A DNA stretch of 64,000 nt from Aradus depressus. Its lineage: Eukaryota > Arthropoda > Insecta > Hemiptera > Aradidae. The DNA is taken from contig OY759214.1 in the NCBI GenBank assembly GCA_963662175.1, forward strand, positions 1,736,001 through 1,800,000, in the 5' to 3' direction. Shown piece after piece: positions 1 through 14,400 of this stretch (position 1 is its first letter; each line of letters begins with the position of its first letter). The notes under the pieces are model-generated. The model was not told the origin of the DNA. It searched no databases and worked only from the letters and a program-made list of their open reading frames with translations. A program made the translations under genes and the position numbers.

Positions 1-106
1 CTGGGATGTGAAAAGATGTTATTTTTTATTTGTATTTGAAACAAAATATGCCCAACTCTAGTATTTATTTTGATTAGTAAAACTAAACTATCCTAGCCAT
101 ACTTAC

Positions 107-325
107 GTTAGGAAGGTGTCGGAGGATAAGTGGAGCAGATCCATATAGAAGTACAACATGAGGGAGAGCTTAAGTTGGGAGTCGAGGCCAGGATGAAGAC
201 AGAGTCGGAGAAGAGACTGAACAGAGGGTGGTGGATACTCAGGGGAGCCACCCTCCTCTTCCCAGCACTGGAGCACGGAGCTCGACTCGATCAGGGTGTC
301 ACACAACATACTGCATCGGCCTCGT
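107..325 (-). CDS. Elys: ELYS exon 14 (last in window)
   Basis: Acceptor CATGTTCCAG, donor CTAAC|GTAAG. Codes CWEEEGGSPEYPPPSVQSLL then LKLSLMLYFYMDLLHLSSD, matching EGGTGKYPPASLHAVLDMYL in human ELYS. Leaves in phase 2; the next exon is outside the window. Confidence 0.93.
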
Positions 326-3300
326 CTGGAACATGAGAGCGTATTGAGATGGGTGTGAACGCCAGCACGGAGACAAGAGAAGATACAGACCATAGATTTT
401 CAACAAAATCTGTGAATTTGTTTCACAGAGAGAGAGAGAGCGAGCGAGTTGTTTGATTTGCGCTGGGGAAGTACATCGCCAGTGAATCATCGATCACTGT
501 TCAACAGTAAAATAAATAGATCCGGTCTACTTCTCGTTCTACTCTTCCAGAAGAAATTATTTATCTTTTACGCCGCCTGCGCAAAGCTTATTGGCTCACT
601 TCATCGAACAGAAGGCTTTTTACACTTGCCCAATTATACTCTATAATAAAAATGAATGCTAAATTTTGCTAAGCGCAAAACTCGAGAACGGCTGGACCAA
701 TTCGGCTAATTTTTTTTTCAAATATTCGTTGAAGTCCCAGGAAAGTTCTTATGAAGGGAGTTCCTAGCGGTCAACTGGAGGGGGAGGGGGGGAGCTAAGC
801 ACAAAAATTGCCCTAGCGCATTAATGGATGGACGGATTATCATGACATTTCTAAATTTTGAACGGGAGGGGGGGGGGGGTGTGGGTGTAGGCCTACATAT
901 AAAGATAGTGATAGGTCTTTAACGGATGATCGGAATGTCATGGAATTTCACATGTAGTATTCTTAAAAGACAAAAACAAAAAAAGGATATGTGACGTCTC
1001 AAAATTGTCAACGGGAGGGGGGTATGGGGGGGCAAGCATATATCTAAATGGTAGTTTCAAAAGCAATATTTAAAAATTGGCCATGACCCTTTTGGACGGG
1101 AGGGGCGGGGGTGCATTAATGCAGAATGAATCTTACATGGAGCTTTCTTAAAGATGGGATATAGCTCTAATTTTAATATAGTGGGTTTCCCAAGCATGTA
1201 TTACCTAGGAGGTCCACTGTTGCACGGTAAATAATAGCTATCACCAGCGTTCTTAAGCACAAAATACCTAGGGCATCCGCTGTTGCAAGGCATATACTAG
1301 CTGCGGTGCCCAGCATTCCAACTACATACTATCTGTGTTGCCCAGCGTTCCTAAGAACTTAATACCTGGTTGCACGGAGTTGCGAAGCGCATACTATCTA
1401 AGGTGCCCGGCGTTCTTAAGTAGGAACTAGCTGTGGTTCCAAGTGGTCAAAAAAAAAAAAAAATCCGGTCCAATAGATTTTGACAGAACGACGTCTGTCG
1501 GGTCAGCTAGTAATAAAGAATTATGAATTCATGTCTCAGGGTCTCCTTACAAATAAATACTATTGTAGTTCCTAATTATAGTATAATTGTAATTTCCTTC
1601 TTGAATCACTATCACTACCTTCAAAACAGAAGGAAAAAAATCAAGTGTCGATCTACACTTTCGTTTCATTGACATACGATTACCGTTATAAGTAAAATAA
1701 TGTATTTGTAGGTATTCTTAAATACATATTTTTCTGAGTTTCCTGGAAAATTTACAAAAGCGGAGATAAATGTCATCTAAAAGGATGCTCCTCAAAAACC
1801 AGAAAAAAAATAAACGATACAAAAATAGGTGAAAATTAGTAAATAATCCAAAAATAATATAATTAAAGCTATTTAATTACCTGGCTGAAGTTACTGCTTT
1901 AAGTTGATCATATTTGTAAATGAGTGAGTTACGAGGTCTTCCATTTTCGTTCGGCTCCGGTAGAATTGAAAGTGAGGCGAATTTTAGACAACATTCTACG
2001 TAAAATCTTATCAATGACATTGCACTTAGTTTCATATCACAGTCTTCTAAAGAATAAAAGAAAAGAAATACCATTAGAACATTCAGAAGTTAAATATTAT
2101 AACAGAAAACAAATTAATCTAGGGATATTTTGTAAAATGAAAATAAAAAACCCAACTAATAAACAAAAAAAGCTAAATGTATTTTGACAAAATTGGAGTT
2201 GTGAAAGCTACGTTCCTACCACCGTATTGGGCAACTTTTGACAAAATTGGAGTTGTGAAAGCTACGTTCCTACCACCGTATTGGGCAACTTTTGACAAAA
2301 TTGGAGTTGTGAAAGCTACGTTCCTACCACCGTATTGGGCAACTTTTGATCAATTACAGTTTCCCCAACCCTGGACCAAGTATACTTACTGTTGATTATA
2401 AATGCACTATTTCTTCTGACAACACATCTGTAGACAGTTTCAACAGTGTTTAAAAGTGATTTGCAATGTTGTAGCGTTCTTCTTTCACTTACATCAAATT
2501 CTAAGCCTGAATGGTCAAACAAGGGTGTACCTAAAACAAAACACAATACAGTAAAATATAATAGTAAAGTATAATAGATAGTTAAGTCCCCTCCCTTATA
2601 ATCCTATTCTACCCTTTGGCCAATTTGGCTGAAAATCACTAGATGTCCTTGGATCCACCCGTGGGGGGGGGGGGTTAAAACATTGTGGATTTTACGGGAA
2701 ATGTAAGATTTATAATGGAGTTGGATGACTTTATTAAGCACATCACACATAAGTGGTGATTTATGCCATTTTTAACCCCCGACTCAAAAGGAACCCTTTG
2801 TCTCTGTGTGTGTGTGTGTCTGTCTGTGGCATCGTAGCTCCAAGACGGCTGAACGGATTTCAAAGCGGTGTTTTAGTTTCAAAAGCTGTTATTTGCGAGA
2901 TGGTTCTTAGCCATGTTTGTTGGATATCGAGTAGATCATCTTCAAGATATTCAGGTTACATCAGAACCTGTATAGGGATCTCGGCCTCTATCACAGCTAG
3001 AGATTTGGAGTTTGTGCTCGAATGTTTATAAGGCCAAGTCCCTTCCCCCAAGCCCCACCCCAAAAAAGCTCTCTCCACCAAGGTTTCAGTAAAAAAAAAA
3101 AAAGGAAGTTAATGAACAAAAAAATTTTTTTTATTGTGTCGGGTTTTTTCTTTAATTTTGAATTTTATGTTTTTTAAATTAAATATGGATGGATAAATAT
3201 AAATAGATTATGGGATACTAAAAGGAACGTACATATTTTGTATGCGTGGGACTTGTAGATAGTATGGAGCTGCCACATCCAGGAGAGAAGGTAGTCCAGC

Positions 3301-5399
3301 GTGCATCCGGAGACACTGTGGACCCCAGTAGCCCAGGCCTCCGCAGCACTCTCCATCACAGAGAGCACTCGGTTCTCCAGACAGATTGTGAGCACGTAGC
3401 TCCGCTCTTCCTCCTAAAAACATGAACACAAAAACAACTACAATATTATTAGCAGAATTAACAAAACCTTTCCATTTAGTGAATCATGAAGTTCTTCTGA
3501 AACAAAACGAGCCACTACGACATTCGCAAAAAAACAGAAAATTGTACTTACTCTTAACCAGAACTCCACTTCCGGTCAAGTTTTCGAATTGTCAAGAATG
3601 ATTTGGCCATGGTGGCTGTGCGGACTAGAGCGTAGGGCTTTGGTCGCATGGTTTGCGGGATGGAATCCCCTCCGGGAATTTTATTTCCTAGACAGAGCTC
3701 CTTTCCGGGGCCATGGGTATTTTGTAAATAACCAGGTAACACCTTTATAGAGGCATGGCCAATGTGCATCATAATATAGTACAGTAAAGCCAAAACAAAA
3801 AAAGAAAATACTTCAACTCCAATTGGTGTTTCTTCCTTCCCCTGTGCCCAGATTATGGCCAATCGACAACATTAAGGACCTAAAAAAGGTACTAGTTTCA
3901 CACTATCACTTTATCCATCGTTTAAAATGTACAATAAAAGGTCCATTTTTTAATCAACTGTTTAACAGTCGAATTATTCAAACATCTAGATAGAACCCGT
4001 TCTATTTTCTTGCAGAAGCCACATCAGACTTTGAGATCATGCAAAGTCAACGAAGTATGGGTTTCAACTGTTACGGGTTTGTCTTTGAAAATTGACCGGC
4101 TTTCACAATATTTTCTTAGTTTTTCTATGGACACGAGCAATTTTTATTTGCAAATAAAATGTTAATATCAGCCTTATTCCATATAACTTATTTTACAATA
4201 AACATAAATAGTGTAATATTTGTATGTTTATCTACAGGTAATCCATAATAACAAAATTAACGCATTTTTTATACTAAGTTTTTATTATATTTTCAAATGA
4301 CCATTTTCTAGAATGAAAACAATGATAATGTGAAACCACACTAAGAGCTACAAACTAACCTTAGAAGCAGTGTACGGGTCAGGAGGATCGAAGAAGGCAG
4401 GAATGAGACCTGCAGCAAGAGATCCCTTGAAGAGAGGACTAGGGTCGAGGAGGGAGCCTCCTCCGCAGACGGCCATGTTCCTTAGCCAGACAGATTGCAG
4501 ACCCAGCTTCTCCAGACATCGCACACCCTTCTCTTCCAATATCCACATCACTGCAACAATAACAAGAGTTAGACAATATTTTAATATGTAAAACATAATA
4601 TTGTGAATAAAAAGAGACCCCAATTGGTCGAGTTAAACTTAGAGAAGAAAAATATAACAGGCTTTCTTGAGAAGGGATTCATGCGACTCCTCTTCAGGGG
4701 AGCAAGATGTTATATGGCATATATTACATGTTCAACGACAACGGGCGGTCACCTCTCCACAGACTGGCTATCGTGTTCCAGAGCTCCACATACTTCCTCT
4801 CTTCAAGTCACCTCTCTTAATAGTTTATTTTAACAATGACTATTTAAAACTATCTCTTATTATAATAATGGATTATTCAAGGTAATTAATACATTATAGT
4901 GTATTAATACTCTATAAGAGCCTCAGAATAACGAATTATGATCGTTTTCAAAGATCTCAGGTCGCAGAGTCCTTATGTTATCCGTGACGGGTATCCATAA
5001 AGAGATTAACTCACCAATCAACCCTCGCTTTTGGGTCATAATGGCAAAGTACCAGGGCTGGACTCCAATCCTTGATGCGTAATAAAAACAATTAAACATC
5101 AATATTTAAAAAAAATATCGGATTCACTATCATTCTATCGGTAACTGCGAAATCGTGACTTTAAGATCGAGTTAAGACTGCTGGGAGGTCGGAGATAATT
5201 TTAATGAGAGGAAAAAGGGAGCATTGGGAGAATGATATGGACAATAATTTTAATAAATGGTTATATAATAAATAAACATACCGGCTATTAAAACTCAAAA
5301 TATATATATATATATCGGTAGGCAAATATCGATATTACTCATACATCGCACATCGATACCCTTCGCTATTCTAATTGAGTGCTATATTACTAAGGTCTG

Positions 5400-5434
<35 letters not shown>

Positions 5435-8400
5435 CGTTAATAAAAAAGTAATTTACCAAATGTGAATGAGGATGGTTGGAAGTGCTGTTCTAGTGGTTTG
5501 AGGCACTGGTAGTGAGTGAGGGAGCTGGGCATGAGTGCAACAGCATGGAGTCTGACCCCATCCGAGAGATGCACAGTCTCCAGACAGCTAGTCCGAGGAC
5601 TTGCCTCTTCGGGCATCTGTTCCCGGTACCATTGGTTCAGGTCGAACACCACCAGCCGGCTGCCAGTCACATCTCCTTCACGGCTCTCGTATGTCAGCCC
5701 CATCAGACGGAGTTGGCTCGACTCAGCTTCTGTACACACAACCAGGTTATCATTCGTGTAGGTCTAAATTTAAAAAAAAAAAACTGGAGTAATTTCTCGC
5801 ATATTAAAGAAAAAAATGGAAATTTTATATGAGAAAAACGTTTCTGTCGGAATAAGATAATACGAACCTATTGCGAATCAATGAGAAGTTGTGGAATTTA
5901 GAAAAGTAAACATATTAGTTTTAGAACTCGAAAGACATTTTACAACTGTACAAGTTTCATTTCATACAACGACATTTTAAATGGCTGTGAACATTGTTGC
6001 GAAAATGCCAAAATGATTTTATTTTTTTTGAAGCAAGATTTTTTTTTCCATATTTTGAGTTGATATGCAATGAATGTTTCCCTAATAAACTTCTAATAAA
6101 ATCAATGAAAATATTTGAAAATAAATTCAACTATTATTAAGAAAAGAAAGGAAATTTAAGAAACGTAAGATTCACTTAATAACTAAGGCAATGCACCTAT
6201 TGGGACATCGGCTCTCTCTTTGTCATATGCGGACTCTCGTCAACTACCAACGTATTTTCATGAAACATGCTTCCCTAAACATCATTTGAGGATTCTTCAA
6301 ATCCTTTATATGGAACAGGTTCTGTCTGTTAGGTCCCATTCACACGAGTGACTTTTGTCACGCAACATTTTGTCACTCTCCACCTTGAGTATTGAAGCCT
6401 AATGGTGGTGTACACACGAGGCGACGTGACAGCAGAGTGACTTTGTTGTGCTGACAAGTCACCTTGAGCAGGTGACTCGACGTAACAAAAAAGTCACTCC
6501 CGTCCTGTTCACATGCAAAGTGACAGTTGTCGCCAAGGAAGGTTGTAATTTGGTTATATTGTTTTCTGTTGTTTGGAAAAAAACTTGATGAAAATATTTT
6601 ATTTTTGTATTTCAATAAATAATATGTAACAGCAAGTCGTTCTTGGGGTGGAATAGACTGTCGCATGTTTGTATCTTGAAGACATATCGCAGGGGTCAAC
6701 AGATTCAGCAAACTGTCAAAGCTTTTCAAACTCACTATAATAACCAAAAAATTTATTGGGATATCCCTTCAATTTCTCGTGCAAAGTATAAAATTTACCT
6801 TTTAAAAATCGTTCACAGAAAATTGGATGGACCCAGTATTTTTTTTTCTATTCTTTTTACGATTTCTTATAACCAGAGCACAAATAGCTGCAACCTCGAC
6901 GACATCCATTTTTAGACTGGTCTCAAGATTTTCTTTAAAGTCACCGTGACAGTCGCCTCACCGTGTGAATACCTCAATGTCACGGCGAATTTTCAGAAAA
7001 GTCACTGTGACAAAAGTCACTCGTCTGAATGAGGCCTTAGTTAGTGAATGCTGAGCTTCGCATTTCTCGTCTCAGTACCCAGCCAATATGACTTCCTACA
7101 CCACGGAAATGCGCTAATTTAACGCATCTTGACGCTCCTGCATGCATCGACATCGACTTTTTCTACCTACCTCAAATAATAACATAAAATATGCAAACAG
7201 AGGCCAACTCACCAGTAACGCCACCAATAGCGCGTATCAAACTTTTTGGTACAGTTTTAGCGACAGCCTGACATCCTATGATCCTCACAGCCTCCTCGGA
7301 TCTTCCCGACTCAGAGCCAGGACTCAGTCTGTAGACAATGTTGGCAGCCTCGAACCCCTGTTTAAAGAGAGCAACAACTATCAAGCACTCAAGGAAAATC
7401 TTATTACTTCCCCAGGGATGCCAAGTAAACAGGAAGAATGTAATCTGTCAAAAGTCTTTTAGTGAGTTTTCACCGGAATATCATGTTTTCCCACCCCCGG
7501 GGATCCAAACATTAAAAAAAAACTCATCTGTCTATAACGATAACTCCCGATAAAATAATATATCTACACTAAATTCGATGCGCGGATTCAGGAGGACCAG
7601 GGGCTCTCTCAACATTTTGCACTAAATTTCCCAAGTCTGGAACTATATTCTCGATCCACATACAACATTTCATGACAATATATTCATGTTATTGCGAGTT
7701 ATTAGCGTGTTGATGTGGCATCCTTATGGCTATTTGAATTCACACACCAGAAATTCGTGTCGATATAGTCACTCTAGCATCACGTCCAGTCACACACCTT
7801 GCTCCTTTCCATAAAAATCAAAAACAATACAAAACATTTCAGAGAAAACATATATTTTGTTGACTACACAACTTCCCTTATACTACGTGTAACTGGAGAA
7901 GTAAAACTGTTTTGTAAAAATAAATATCAGAGAAATGTTACCTGGTAATATCCTCCATACTCTGGGACATTGAACTTGGATGAGTAGACGAGACAGTGCA
8001 TGAAGGCAACCGGAGGAGGTCCTTCGTGGCAGACCCAGAGGTAGAGGTTGTGACGGGGGTCATCCACAGGCTCCAGCAGACAGAGGGACGTCACTGGGCC
8101 ACCTGTGCTACTTGCCGAGGAGTAACTGCAATCAGAGATATATTTCTCATGTAGCGTTGTGGTGTGACGCGGCACCAGAGTCAGGCGTGCACTTTAAATT
8201 TATACAATTAGCAAAAAGGCTGTTCGATGAGTGAACAGCAGTCACCTTTGAATTATCGAATTTATTAAAAAGATCATATTTAAAAACTTTAGATCAGGGA
8301 CTGTGAGTAGCTATTTCCAATATTGTTCCTAATATTAAACTTAAATGTTATTACTTAAAAAAAATAAATCTTATATTTGAACACTGTAAACCATGTATAT

Positions 8401-11400
8401 AAGAATAGTTTATATTGGTCATAATGGCTACTTATCCCTGGCAGGAAGACTTAATTCTGTGTTCCTGTCCTCTGAAGGAAGAGGAAGGAGAAAGAACAGA
8501 TAATATTCTGTTTGAAGAGATAAGAAGCAGGCTGAAGAGGAGTCCAGTCCGTTTTTAATCCACTCCACTATCTTTCGCGTGTTTCAATTCTTTCAGTCTA
8601 ATTGCAAATTGTTGTTTCTAGTTACTTTTTCTCTCGTTTGCATCTACATTACATATCATTAAACATTTTTTAGAACTACATAGGCACAAATGTTCCACCA
8701 AGTGTGGGAAACCTCATTTCTAACAAAACACAATCTATCTATTAATTCTCCTAACAAATTGTGCCTTTCCTCTCGAACTTTGGTTGTTTGTCAAGTCCGT
8801 GCAAAGTTCCACAATACCCTCCCTTACTCTGCCAACGAATTTATGTTACGGCATTACGTTTGTGTGACTTACTTGTCAAGTTAAACGGTCAAATTATGCC
8901 GCTTTTTTTAAAAATATTTTCCGTAACAAACACCATTGATGTGTTTTTTTAGTTAAGAATATTTTTTGAAAAATCAGTATGAACATGCTAATTATGTTTT
9001 CATTAATAATTAGGTACACAGAATGATTTTTAAAACATTTATAAGCACTTCTTGTTAATATTCTGATAGGAATCCTATTAAACGGCGGCCATGAATCTGT
9101 GCGATACTCTGATATCATGCGATATGACCGCAAAGTTGAAGCCCGGCCCCAAACCATAACAATTCCTATTTATCCCATTTGTGTTGTTCTTGAACCTAAC
9201 CCTCGTTTTTACTTGAATTTTAGTCGCAACATTCACAAATTTGACTTTCGCAGAAGTGTTATTAGTGAACACAATTTTGATTTCACATTCTATTAGCTAG
9301 ATACACAATAAAATCATTATTGAGAAAACATTCGTAGCTGCCTCGACCAGTCATACATGACTTTTACCGCCTCGCGGCAACCTTATATGTATTTTTCAGA
9401 ATAACTATAAAAATGTGATAACTTACAGACATGTGAGACTGCTCAAGTTCCAAATATGAATGGAACCTGTACTAGTTCCCACGTAGAGGGAGGCTGACTC
9501 TTGAGAATATAGAAGGGCTGTTATCCCATCCAAATCGTCGTCTGAAAGGTAAGAAGGACCAACATTTAGTGCATTATCCACAGAAGAGACAATACTCATG
9601 TAAAAACAAATAAAACCAGAGAACTTGTTTAACAATTATATTGTCTAATTCCATAAAAAGTTCATAAAGTGTACCGTTTTCGGCTGCCATCGTCAGCACT
9701 AGGTTCAACAGTAACAAACGAGGTGTGTTCAAAAAGTAACGGGAATTTTTTTATTTCGCGGGTTGTATTATCCCGATTTGCGCGATTTTTTCGTTGTTGT
9801 GTTGGTAAACATGTCTGAAAAGTATCTGTACATTGTTAGCCAAACCGGATGTTTAGCCTGTTGTCAAAGAACATGTGTTTTGGTACGATCGGCGAGTTTA
9901 CAAAATGGATTAGAGAATTTGCATTAAATTTTGCAATAAGAATGGAATAAAGTGCAGCAAAGTCTTAGAAATGTTAAATATTGCTTTTGGTAAGTCTGCT
10001 ATGAGTAAAACTAGGGTTTACGAGTGGTATAAAAGCTCGACAAGTGCGGTCGAATGTGAACGTCATACTCACTGTGTTTTTCGATTTTAACGGCAAAGTG
10101 CACCATGAGTTCTTGCCCCAAGGTCAAACGATCAATAAGGAGTACTAACTACAAGTGCAACGCCGTTTGCGTGAAGCAATCCGAAAAAAACTCCCGGATT
10201 TGTAGCGAAACAATTCATGGCTTTTGTACCACGATAATGCACCTGCTCCACTTCATTGCTTGTTCATGAATTTTTGGCCAAAAATAACACTGTAATGATA
10301 CCCCAGCCTCCATATTCGCCAGACATGGCTCCCTGTGACTTTTTTCTGTTCTGAACAATAAGGAGAACCTTAAACGGCCGTCGTTTCACAAGAATAGATG
10401 AGATTAAAAGCACATCGCTGAGAGAGGGGACTATTTTGAAGGGCATAACATTCATGTAGACGAATAAATCAAATTCTTTTCAAAAACAGAAAATTCCCGT
10501 TATTATATGAACACACCTCGTATAAGTTTCCATATTAATCTATATCTTATATTATAAGGGGCAACACGATCAACATCTTAGTTAAATATACAATTTTCCA
10601 AAAAATAGATTTTAAGTGATCTTAGCGTAAATATCATGCTATTGTTTGGATTTTTTTTAAAAATAGAATCTTATTTCCACTGTAATTTTGATTGAATTAC
10701 AATAATATCTGGCTGATGATAATGTTGAAAAAAAATTAAAAAACGAATGTTCTCAGCAACTTCTTCCACATAGTTAATCCAAATCAAGGACAAACAAATT
10801 AATGAAAGAACATCTTAAGTTGTATTGAAAACCCTCATATAATCTTCCAAAATTCGAGTTTTTTTTTACAGTGTATATTTAACAAAAAAATATATTATGT
10901 TACAAACGCGAATTCAAAGAAAAACAAAAAAATCAAGAATAACATGAAACCATCTTCAAGATCAAGGGATGTCGTGGCTAATGGCACACGCAGTAAGCAC
11001 ATCAAAAATTCATCTTTTCAAAAATGCCCTATACTTGTTCTACTAGGGAAGTAAAATTTCAAAATGGGATTAATTAATGAATGGGACTATGTTTGCCAAC
11101 TCTAGTTGAACTTACCAGAGAGAGGGAGAGCTAAACAGTCGCCATTGCGGGAACAGTCAGCCAACTTGCTCCCAACTACTTCTTCTGTCAGTTCACTGGC
11201 AGAGATGAACTTCATCTCACCTCTTTCTCCTCCACTTGTTTTAGAGCCGTAACCTCTGTTCACACCTAAACATTTATATCATCGTTAATCTTCATTTTTT
11301 AGCCAGTTTTCTTATTTTTCAGATCTAAGTTTGGCTCACTAGTTGAGTGCTTGCCTAAAGACGTGAAGGCTGGAGGTTCGAATCCAGCCCACGTCTTTTA

Positions 11401-14400
11401 TTTATTCATATATACATTGTTACGCTACGGGATGCAACATCTTGCATCCCATAGCATAACAATGGTAATTGTACTATAATTGAGATTATAATAGGAATAG
11501 TTTATTTAACAACCGTTCCAACCCCCGATGGAAGTACAATGGGGCGAAAATCAAAGAAAACCTAAAGTTGAACCAGGAATCATCACACTACCGGACACTT
11601 GATCAATAGAAGAGAAGTTCAAATCGATTCTCACCACAGAAGGCATCTCCTTGTCTGAGGAATATTTGATGACAGAAGTTATCTAGTTTTTTTTGGGACT
11701 ATTCAAACAAATAAATAAACATTCACAGTAATGGTCTGTATTTGGGGGAAACAAGGATGTATTACTGAAACATAAAAAAATAATTGAAAATTGAGAAGGC
11801 ATCATCAGGGACGGAGTGAGGACAAAAGGTATTCCATAGCTGGCAGGCGAATTTGAGAGTTTCATGTCTATCCACCCGTCAAGTGGCACGTCTGTCCGTG
11901 CTCACATTTATATTGCAACATCCTTGGAGGCGAAGAAAGAAGAGGATGCCCAGGAGTCGTCAACAGTGATCTAGAGCAAAACCCAAATATGAGCTAAAAA
12001 TAAATATATGCCGCTCCACGAATCCAAGAAACCTGACGCAACCTTAAGCTCCTCCAAACGATCCGCCCAACTACATCATGTAGATTCAGATTCCATATTT
12101 AAAAAAATATATATATGTAGAAATACAAATATATTTTTTAAAAAATTCTCTTCACTACCATTTAAAAAAGTTCCCCACCTTATTTACCATTTTATATACA
12201 ATTGTAACAAAATTAACAACCTCCACAATGCATACAACAAAAAAATGTATAGGTTGTCTCAGTTGTTTTAAATGGAAAGACGCCACTGTTCTGCAAGCTC
12301 ACAACTGCCTTGGCTCAGTCCCCAGTTAGGCAGGGGACGTTTCAACGTAGTTTAGAAAAACTTATGTAATCAGTCAAATTCGATTGAGTTTACAGATGAA
12401 ATGTCATTCTCTGTCATCCCTTAGGTTAACTATTTAACTAATTTGTGTGTTTGGATACACAGATAAAATATACATCCACAGACACTAATTCTCACGCAGG
12501 TAATCATATATAATATTTTTGAATTAGGGAGAAAACAAAAATTTCAAGTGAAATCCCAACATCGAATTTTTGTCCGATTACATACCTACCCAAATACTGG
12601 AGCTGGAGAAGTAGAAAGTAAGATAATAATAAAGGATTTAGCAGATGAAATGACCTTTGATAAGTAGAGAGCGACAGAGATCGACAATAAGGAGCGTTCC
12701 ATCGGCAGATCCTACAGCGAGCAGTCCTTCTGTCGGAGTGAGGGTGTTGTTGATGGGGTTCACCTCACTCAGCCCGTCGTCCACAATACAGAGAGAGCGC
12801 ACCTGAACATGACAAAGCAACTGTATCACCACATCTACTCTATACAGGGGGCCTCATTAATAAGCATATTTCAATCAATGTTTAATAATTGTTGGTCCAA
12901 TTATGAATTTACAAACCTTACTTCAAAAATTCAAATTCCATAATCAGTTTGTTTTTCTTGCAGATTTTAAAAAGCACATAAAACAATGAATATACATATT
13001 ATTGTGCTCAAAATCGCAAGTTCAAAACCCGGCCAAGGCTCACAGTTTTTTTTTATATAAAAGGTTGAGCACACAGTCATTCGAATGGATGGGACGTCGA
13101 AAACGAGGCCTCGAGCCTGAACGCCTAAGTAAACCTGGCTTGGCAAAATTAAGAACTTCCATAGCAGTGTCGGGCTCACGGTCGCCGGATAGTTATAGAT
13201 CTTAAATGTCATGAGTCAAAGAAACAAAAAAAACACAAAGAATATTATTTGTATTTGTGACAAAACTTACAGACTTATTTTATTGTAGGCTATTCATAAA
13301 AAATAATAATAAACTTATATAATAGCTGCTACACCAGCTTCTTTACTTAAGGCTGAAGTAAGTTTTATTTATTTAAAAAATAGTAAAATACACCCCTTGC
13401 ACCAAAGACATCTTGAAAACTTTACTCAATCAAACAACTGATGTAATAATGTAACAACCCTGGCGAGGTCTCAAAAATTCCGATTTACCAACGTCAAGCT
13501 GTTAAGAGGACGGTAGGAGACGGGTGGTAGCTAATATAGGCGAAGTAGCGAAACGAGGGAGAGATTGCGCGAGAAATGTGAGCGCGAAATTCAACCTCTC
13601 ATCTTCGCAGAAGAAAATAGTGTGCATTTATCTAGGGTTGTTTTATTTTATAAAAAGAATATGTTTGACATAATTACCGGATAGTTAATATTTATTGTTC
13701 TCAGAACATTCCTCGTGTTGGGGTTAAAAAATGAGATCTGATTTGAAGTCTCTGAACAAACACCAAGAATAAGAAGTGGAATGGAACAACCTTCCATTGG
13801 AAGTTCCGTTGCGCAGGTAATCTGAAAATAAACAGTTAAGGAAAAAAAGGTTAGTTATCAAGTTCAAAAGGAAATAGATAAGAAGGGAAGTACTTCAATA
13901 GTACAATGATCATAGAGGTCAAAGTTCATTCGATTAATTTGAGATAGAATGTTTCTATGAGCTCTAATTTTACTATTTTAATACTAAGTATTTATGTACA
14001 GGTAAGCCAGTGTGGATGACACTAGTATCCGAGAACCAATCCTAATCAAAAATAAACAGTGTGAAGATAAAAATTGGAATAAAACAATGATTAGAGGTTA
14101 TGGTAAATTTAGGCCTAAAAACGAGTGTTAAGTACAACATTAGGAGAAAATAATTAAAGAGAGGTTAACACAACAAAACAGGGATTATGAGATGTTATCA
14201 GATAAATAAAATAAAAATGTATGTAAAAAAAACATTTATGATATAGAAGAAAATATTATAGCACTAATGAAAAATAACAAAAGAGCCATGCTAAGGTATG
14301 AATAAAAACTGGCAAAACGTGGACTAGAACCTTTAATAGAAAAATGAAGGTAAAACTTAGTTACAATTGGCTGTTAAAAATCCGAATAAGTTATACTAAA

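Noticed and set aside
3590..3730. tRNA gene
   Set aside because: The T-arm is disrupted (GCGGGATGGAA instead of GGTTCGA-type) and a tail shared with another copy follows, so a SINE fits better.
5512..5832. Plus-strand ORFs opposite ELYS exon 9
   Set aside because: Shadow frames of a well-supported minus-strand exon.
11340..11400. tRNA gene
   Set aside because: B-box present but the D- and acceptor stems do not form; the B-box sits in a 10-base loop of a single long hairpin.
11683..11889. Possible extra ELYS exon
   Set aside because: The exon 4 to exon 5 junction is already in phase, and the peptide does not resemble any ELYS segment.
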